NCBI RefSeq assembly: GCF_000427365.1
Contig: NZ_KE386488.1
Span: 248,001-312,000, forward strand
Reading direction: 5' to 3'
Source of the DNA: Rikenella microfusus DSM 15922
Lineage (GTDB): Bacteria > Bacteroidota > Bacteroidia > Bacteroidales > Rikenellaceae
Length of the DNA stretch: 64,000 bases
Within the stretch, counting starts at the first letter, position 1, and the number at the start of each line of letters is the position of its first letter. Both the position numbers and the translations under genes were made by a program. Below the pieces are notes generated by a model. It did no database searches. It saw only the letters and a list, made by a program, of their open reading frames with translations, and was not told the origin of the DNA. Below, piece by piece: positions 62,101 to 64,000 of the stretch.

Positions 62101-62274
62101 GCCCGGAGCCAGCGAGGGCTAAACGAGCTGTGCGAGTTGCAGCCGTTAACTTCGCTTCGCTCGTTTTCCTCCTTGTGCCTCGGCCGTTCGTGCGAGCCCG
62201 ATGGCTCTCGGCTACTGCATCGGTTCGCCGGGGGTGGCTCCGGGCTGACCGCTACGCGGACAATTAACCGTACG
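62101..62274. repeat. Module C repeat, long form, in the batB-batD gap
   Basis: It runs from GCCCGGAGCCAGCGAGGGCT to GGGTGGCTCCGGGCTGACCG and TACGCGGACAATTAACCGTA. It is nearly identical to 57791-57963. Confidence 0.85.
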
Positions 62275-62365
62275 ATTATTTTTCATTCGGGTCGGACGTC
62301 CGGGAGACCGCGGTAGTTACAGCCCGGCCCCCTGTACCGCTCGGCACAGGGTCGCAGCTTCACCT
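62275..62365. repeat. Module D repeat, reverse orientation
   Basis: It starts ATTTTTCATTCGGGTCGGAC, the complement of the D end, and continues to CGCTCGGCACAGGGTCGCAG. The GCGTTAGCGG end is missing. It follows module C directly at the AACCGTACG linker. Confidence 0.7.
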
Positions 62366-62523
62366 CGCGAAGACCGATGCTGCCCGGTATTTCAACCGGG
62401 GCGGCAACTGTTCCGGATGCCGGATGGTATGACCGGAAACCATACGGTTTGCCGGTAACCGCCCCGGTCGTGCCGAGTCCGCAGGCCGCATCTCGTCGGG
62501 AATCGACGACGGTGCAAAAATAC

Positions 62524-63540
62524 CTAAGATTTGAACACCGATATGCGGGCCAGCCATCTGTTTTTACGGTCGAGCATCAAAAATTCGGCCAACAGCAGCA
62601 CCAACGCGGCGGCCAACAGATAGTGGAACTGGTCGTTGTACTCCGCAAAAGCCATCGAAGAAAACTCTTTCTTCTCCATTTGGCCGATCTGTTTCAGTAT
62701 CTGGTCGAGGCCGATGCTGCGGTCGGTGGCCCGCACATAGCTTCCGCCGGTCAGCACGGCGATCTGCTGAAGAGTCTGTTCGTCGAGTTTGGAAACGACC
62801 ATTTGGCCGTTTTCGTCTTTCATTGTTTCGCCGTCGATGGTGATGGGGGCGCCCTGGGGAGTGCCGATCCCCACGGTATAGATCACCACTCCGGCGTCTT
62901 TGGCCAGCTGGGCGGCAGCGATGGGGTCGTCGTCATGGCTCTCGCCGTCGGTGACGAGGATGATGGCGCGGCTTTGGTGGCTCTGATCGGAAAACGAACG
63001 GGTGGCGGTCTCGATGGCGCGGGCGACAGAGGTACCCTGCACGGGCACCATATTGGGATTCAGCCCGGAGACGAAACTCTTGGCGGATATGTAATCGGAG
63101 GTGATGGGCAGCTGGATATAGGCGTCGCCGGCGAAAACGACCATCCCGACGCGGTCTTTATCGAGCTGTTCGATCAGCCGGTTCACGGCGTTTTTGGTCC
63201 GTTCGAGCCGGTTGGGGGCGAAATCTTCGGCGAGCATGCTGTTGGATACGTCCACGGCGAGCATGATTTCGACGCCTTTGCGGGTCACTTCGCGGAGTTT
63301 GGCGCCGAACTGGGGCTGGCCCAGAGCGAGTATCATCAGGCTCAGGGCGAGCAGGGTCAGCACGAATTTATTCCTCACGCGTCGGGGCGAGGCTTCGGGC
63401 ATCAGCTCGCGGATCACGTCGGGATCGCCGAAACGGGCCAGACGACGTTTCTGGGCGCGGCGGTAGAGGACATACACGACAATGGCGAACGGTACCGATA
63501 GGAGCAGCCATAGATAATCGGGTTGTGCGAATCTGAACAT
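62524..63540 (-). CDS. batB: BatB-like VWA-domain membrane protein
   Basis: The 338-residue protein has two N-terminal membrane segments (YLWLLLSVPFAIVVYVLY and FVLTLLALSLMILALG). A von Willebrand A domain follows with the MIDAS DxSxS in AVDVSNSM, GMVVFAGDAYIQLPITSDY and ILVTDGESHDDDP. A C-terminal membrane segment closes it. The sequence is closer to BatB than BatA of the Bacteroides aerotolerance operon. batC would be expected next, but 689 bp of repeat-rich DNA precede batD. The batA/MoxR genes would lie beyond the right edge if present. Confidence 0.9.
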   Translation of the reverse strand: MFRFAQPDYLWLLLSVPFAIVVYVLYRRAQKRRLARFGDPDVIRELMPEASPRRVRNKFVLTLLALSLMILALGQPQFGAKLREVTRKGVEIMLAVDVSNSMLAEDFAPNRLERTKNAVNRLIEQLDKDRVGMVVFAGDAYIQLPITSDYISAKSFVSGLNPNMVPVQGTSVARAIETATRSFSDQSHQSRAIILVTDGESHDDDPIAAAQLAKDAGVVIYTVGIGTPQGAPITIDGETMKDENGQMVVSKLDEQTLQQIAVLTGGSYVRATDRSIGLDQILKQIGQMEKKEFSSMAFAEYNDQFHYLLAAALVLLLAEFLMLDRKNRWLARISVFKS

Positions 63541-63630
63541 ATCGTACTATTTTTCTTCGACCGTATTTTGAATCTCCCTCTTCTATTATTCGGCTTCGGG
63601 GGAGCGCACGAAGCCGGATGGGTAAATTTT

Positions 63631-63747
63631 AACCATACGATTTTTGTTGATGCGATTCTTCAGAATCGCCGGCTTTCGCGCCCAAGCCGCTTTTGCGGCT
63701 TCGGGGGGTGGGCGCAAAGCCGATATTATGGTATTAAACCTACGGTT
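63631..63747. repeat. Module A repeat
   Basis: It runs from AACCATACGATTTTTGTTGA to TATTAAACCTACGG, with the stem GCGCCCAAGCCGC/GCGGCTTCGG and GGGTGGGCGC. A second, truncated A tail lies at about 63586-63630. Confidence 0.85.
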
Positions 63748-63748
63748 A

Positions 63749-64000
63749 AGACTAAATTTCCGCGTCAGCGGGCGGGTCGGACGCCTTATGCGGGCAGGGC
63801 ACTTACTTTTTTGCGCGACCAAAAAAGTAAGCAAAAAAGTCGCCGGGAATGCGATTCCCCGCTCCCGACTCCCGTCGGAACGGAAAATCGCACATTCCCG
63901 GGTCAGCAGTCTCTACCCGTACTTCGATACCAATGTAAGAAGCCGGGAGTACTTTTTAATCGTATGGTTTATTTCAATGTTCTTCCTTTGTCAGGCCGGA
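63749..64000. other. Module D start, hairpin unit and repeat junction at window end
   Basis: A D start (TTTCCGCGTCAGCGGGCGGG) at 63759-63778 breaks off into a separate unit holding the perfect hairpin CTTACTTTTTT/AAAAAAGTAAG (63802-63831). From about 63911 the sequence resembles 48117-48160 and 48290-48326, ending with a C start at the window edge. No gene is seen. Confidence 0.55.

Overview
The window looks like a chromosomal segment of a GC-rich gut Bacteroidota, most likely Rikenellaceae (Alistipes-like). The reasons are: Bacteroidota-type promoters (a -7 box TAnnTTTG) in front of many genes with no Shine-Dalgarno sites; families largely confined to the phylum (BatB/BatD/BatE, NVEALA peptides with six-bladed propeller lipoproteins, DUF3078, DUF2851, DUF4369-type TlpA lipoproteins); a Bacteroides-type tyrosine integrase; and strong G/C at third codon positions. 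The genus is an inference.

Layout. 1-4000 is the end of a decaying mobilizable element: mobilization genes with point nonsense mutations, a candidate oriT, two excisionase-like HTH genes (one broken) and an intact integrase. It lies beside tRNA-Gly and tRNA-Thr genes with a partial Thr/Gly junction copy between them. 4.9-8.5 kb holds metY and a clostripain-like lipoprotein. 8.8-12.6 kb holds the most distinctive locus: two consecutive units, each a small six-cysteine NVEALA-type exported peptide followed by a six-bladed propeller lipoprotein, closed by a thioredoxin-like lipoprotein. 12.8-36 kb carries a sulfatase, mutS2, rmuC, an EEP-fold lipoprotein, tamB, an S4 protein, a TrmH-family methyltransferase, a membrane pyrophosphatase, a TPR protein, ribH, ferritin, DUF3078 and endonuclease IV. 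36-44 kb has recF, a small polysaccharide cluster (flippase and two GT2 enzymes) behind a DUF721 gene, a BtuF-like lipoprotein and superoxide dismutase. 44-64 kb has rplY, pth, bioA, yebC, a porin, two TlpA lipoproteins around lpxD and ruvC, DUF2851, recR and a bat (aerotolerance) operon without batC.

The intergenic DNA is unusual. Most gaps over about 300 bp hold dispersed palindromic repeats. Two related classes (here B and F) have terminal inverted repeats around TATATACGACTTTAC, and the best copies are flanked by 8-bp direct repeats, so they behave as miniature transposable elements. Four other modules (A, C, D, E) are strings of hairpins joined at CCGTACG-like linkers and often occur in arrays. 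One copy lies inside the 5' end of batE in frame, and others fill the batB-batD gap.

Functional threads include redox and thiol handling (two TlpA proteins, a thioredoxin-like lipoprotein, SodB, ferritin, Bat proteins), DNA repair and recombination (MutS2, RmuC, Nfo, RecF, RuvC, RecR) and envelope biogenesis (TamB, LpxD, flippase and glycosyltransferases). No rRNA, CRISPR array or intact transposase gene was found.
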